From Robbsia sp. KACC 23696 (GTDB taxonomy: Bacteria > Pseudomonadota > Gammaproteobacteria > Burkholderiales > Burkholderiaceae), in the NCBI RefSeq assembly GCF_039852015.1, contig NZ_CP156628.1:434001-498000 (forward strand): a stretch of 64,000 bases of DNA, in the 5' to 3' direction. Of the stretch, positions 62,668-64,000 are shown piece by piece. The first letter of the stretch is position 1. Every line of letters begins with the position of its first letter. The notes beneath the pieces are model-generated. The model did not search any database. It was not told the DNA's origin and was given only the letters and a program-made list of their open reading frames with translations. Position numbers and translations under genes: made by a program.

Positions 62668-64000
62668 TTTTGTCGGATCGTCCTCTGCTGGTCATGACCG
62701 GCGTCTCGAAACACTATCCCGAGAGCGACAGCGCGCCCGCCGCGTGCGTATTGCACGACATCGATTTGACCGTTCATGCCGGGGAGTGGCTCGCGATCGT
62801 CGGCGCCTCGGGATCTGGGAAATCGACGTTGATGCATCTGCTCGGCGGCCTCGATCGTCCGACGGGGGGACGCTACCGCATCGATGCCGACCTGGCCGAG
62901 GGACGCCCCTGCCGTCGCGCTGTCGCTGACCAGGGCGGCGACCTGTCCGCGCCGTTTCCCACAATGGATGTCCTCGACATGACGCCGGCGCAGATGGCGC
63001 GACTACGGCGTGATGCATTCGGCTTTATTTTTCAACGCTATCACCTGCTGGACCATTTGGACGCGGCGGATAACGTGTCGCTGCCGGGTAGTTATCGGGG
63101 CAGTGTTCGGGCCGCGAGACGCCATCGTGCAACAGCGCTTCTGGCGGCGGTTGGACTGGCGCGGCATGGGGAACATTTGCCGGCAGCGTTATCCGGCGGA
63201 CAGCAGCAGCGCGTCAGTCTCGCCCGCGCGCTGATGAACGACGCCGATGTGATCCTTGCCGACGAGCCGACCGGCGCCTTGGACAGTGCCAGTGGCGACA
63301 CCGTATTGGACTTATTGCGGCGGCTGCACGCGAGCGGGCGGACACTGATCGTCGTCACCCATTCGCAGGAAGTCGCCGAGGCGGCGCAGCGCATCGTGAC
63401 GATGCGCGACGGTCGGATCGTATCGGATTGTTCGAATCCGCGATTTGTCGCCACGGTGGAGGGCGGCGCGTCGTCCGCGGTCGATAGTACGAGCCCTTAT
63501 CCAAGCGCCACGAATGAAACACCGCGCGGGCAGTTGCTGCGACGCCTCGGCCGCGGTCGGGAACATCTCGGTGCAGCATGGCGGATCCTGCGACGAAATC
63601 GGATAAGAACCGGTTTAATGGTGCTCAGCATCATGATGGGGATAGCCAGCGTGGTGTTGATGCTGGCAGTGGGCGCCGGCGCGCGGGACAAGCAATTGGC
63701 CGAAATTCGCAGCTACGGCGCCGACGCCACATATCTACTGCCCGGAAGCGGGCCATCCGATCCCCGGGCGGGGCTGATTGAAACGCTGACCTTGCAAGAC
63801 GCCGCGGCGTTGCGCAGATTGCCGCAGGTAGCGAGCGTGTCCGCCATCACGTCCGCCTCCGGTCAAGTCGTGCGGGGCGCGATCAAGAGCGATGCGACGG
63901 TCTACGGTGTCGAGGCGGATTATTTCGCCACCAGTCCGCGGCGCTTTTTCGCCGGGAGCATGTTTGGCGCAGGCGCATTGACGCGCCAGGCAGCGGTGGC
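62664..64000 (+). CDS. macB: MacB-type ABC transporter (3' truncated)
   Basis: The fused ATPase-permease begins at GTG 62664 overlapping macA and runs off the window after 445 codons. Walker A is GASGSGKST (residues 48-56), the signature LSGGQQQR, Walker B VILADEPTGALD, then VVTHSQEVAE. A stretch of about 20 residues (near EGRPCRRAVADQGGDLSAP) is inserted before LRRDAFGFIFQRYHLL compared with usual MacB. The first transmembrane helix (VLSIMMGIASVVLMLAV) and part of the periplasmic domain follow. The family exports macrolides, peptides or siderophores. Confidence 0.88.
   Translation, partial: MILSDRPLLVMTGVSKHYPESDSAPAACVLHDIDLTVHAGEWLAIVGASGSGKSTLMHLLGGLDRPTGGRYRIDADLAEGRPCRRAVADQGGDLSAPFPTMDVLDMTPAQMARLRRDAFGFIFQRYHLLDHLDAADNVSLPGSYRGSVRAARRHRATALLAAVGLARHGEHLPAALSGGQQQRVSLARALMNDADVILADEPTGALDSASGDTVLDLLRRLHASGRTLIVVTHSQEVAEAAQRIVTMRDGRIVSDCSNPRFVATVEGGASSAVDSTSPYPSATNETPRGQLLRRLGRGREHLGAAWRILRRNRIRTGLMVLSIMMGIASVVLMLAVGAGARDKQLAEIRSYGADATYLLPGSGPSDPRAGLIETLTLQDAAALRRLPQVASVSAITSASGQVVRGAIKSDATVYGVEADYFATSPRRFFAGSMFGAGALTRQAAV

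Overview
The window is about 62% GC, densely coded, and reads as chromosomal DNA of a Burkholderiales betaproteobacterium (Burkholderiaceae-like). Supporting signs are the OmpC-type porin of the Burkholderia group, the imuA-imuB-dnaE2 cassette, a Tat-exported phospholipase C, and AaeB/FUSC and NodT-type efflux genes. I cannot name a species. I see no rRNA, tRNA, CRISPR array, insertion sequence or prophage.

Layout: 1-1.1 kb, the 3' end of a multi-rhodanese sulfurtransferase. 1.2-4.2 kb (minus), a radical SAM gene and a UdgX-type uracil-DNA glycosylase fusion behind a LexA box that sits in a 44-bp palindrome. 4.4-8 kb, a catalase-like haem protein and a YdeP-type molybdopterin oxidoreductase, closed by a strong terminator. 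8.5-20.2 kb, a peptide-type ABC importer, two amidases, an N-carbamoyl-amino-acid hydrolase and a LacI regulator. 20.5-21.7 kb, a formaldehyde-type dehydrogenase. 21.7-28.8 kb, a GntR regulator divergent from an SsuABC-type importer, an Asp/Glu/hydantoin racemase-like gene, a hydantoinase and an SDR. 28.9-34.6 kb, a YghU-type GST, porin, PAP2 protein, acyltransferase and an orphan PAAR-like protein. 34.7-40.5 kb (minus), imuA-imuB-dnaE2 behind a second LexA box. 40.9-46.1 kb, ugpBAECQ. 46.1-50.3 kb, an RcsB-like regulator, a DUF1345 protein, a PGDYG-family protein overlapping a LysO-type exporter, and sugE/gdx behind a guanidine-II riboswitch. 50.5-58.5 kb, phospholipase C and an aromatic-acid efflux operon (marR, FUSC, DUF1656, HlyD, NodT). 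58.9-59.5 kb, a membrane-anchored hendecad-repeat coiled coil. 59.6-61 kb, gnd. 61.4 kb to the end, macA and a 3'-truncated macB.

Three themes link the genes. First, there are two SOS modules: the error-prone ImuA/ImuB/DnaE2 polymerase and the radical SAM/UdgX pair each have a perfect CTGT-N8-ACAG LexA site. Second, the two transporter-linked clusters between 8 and 29 kb together encode a racemase, a ring-opening hydantoinase, a carbamoyl hydrolase and amidases, which would suit import and hydrolysis of hydantoin-, dihydropyrimidine- or amide-type nitrogen compounds. Third, several export or envelope systems are present, of which sugE carries the clearest regulatory RNA: two ACGR-loop hairpins of a guanidine-II riboswitch.
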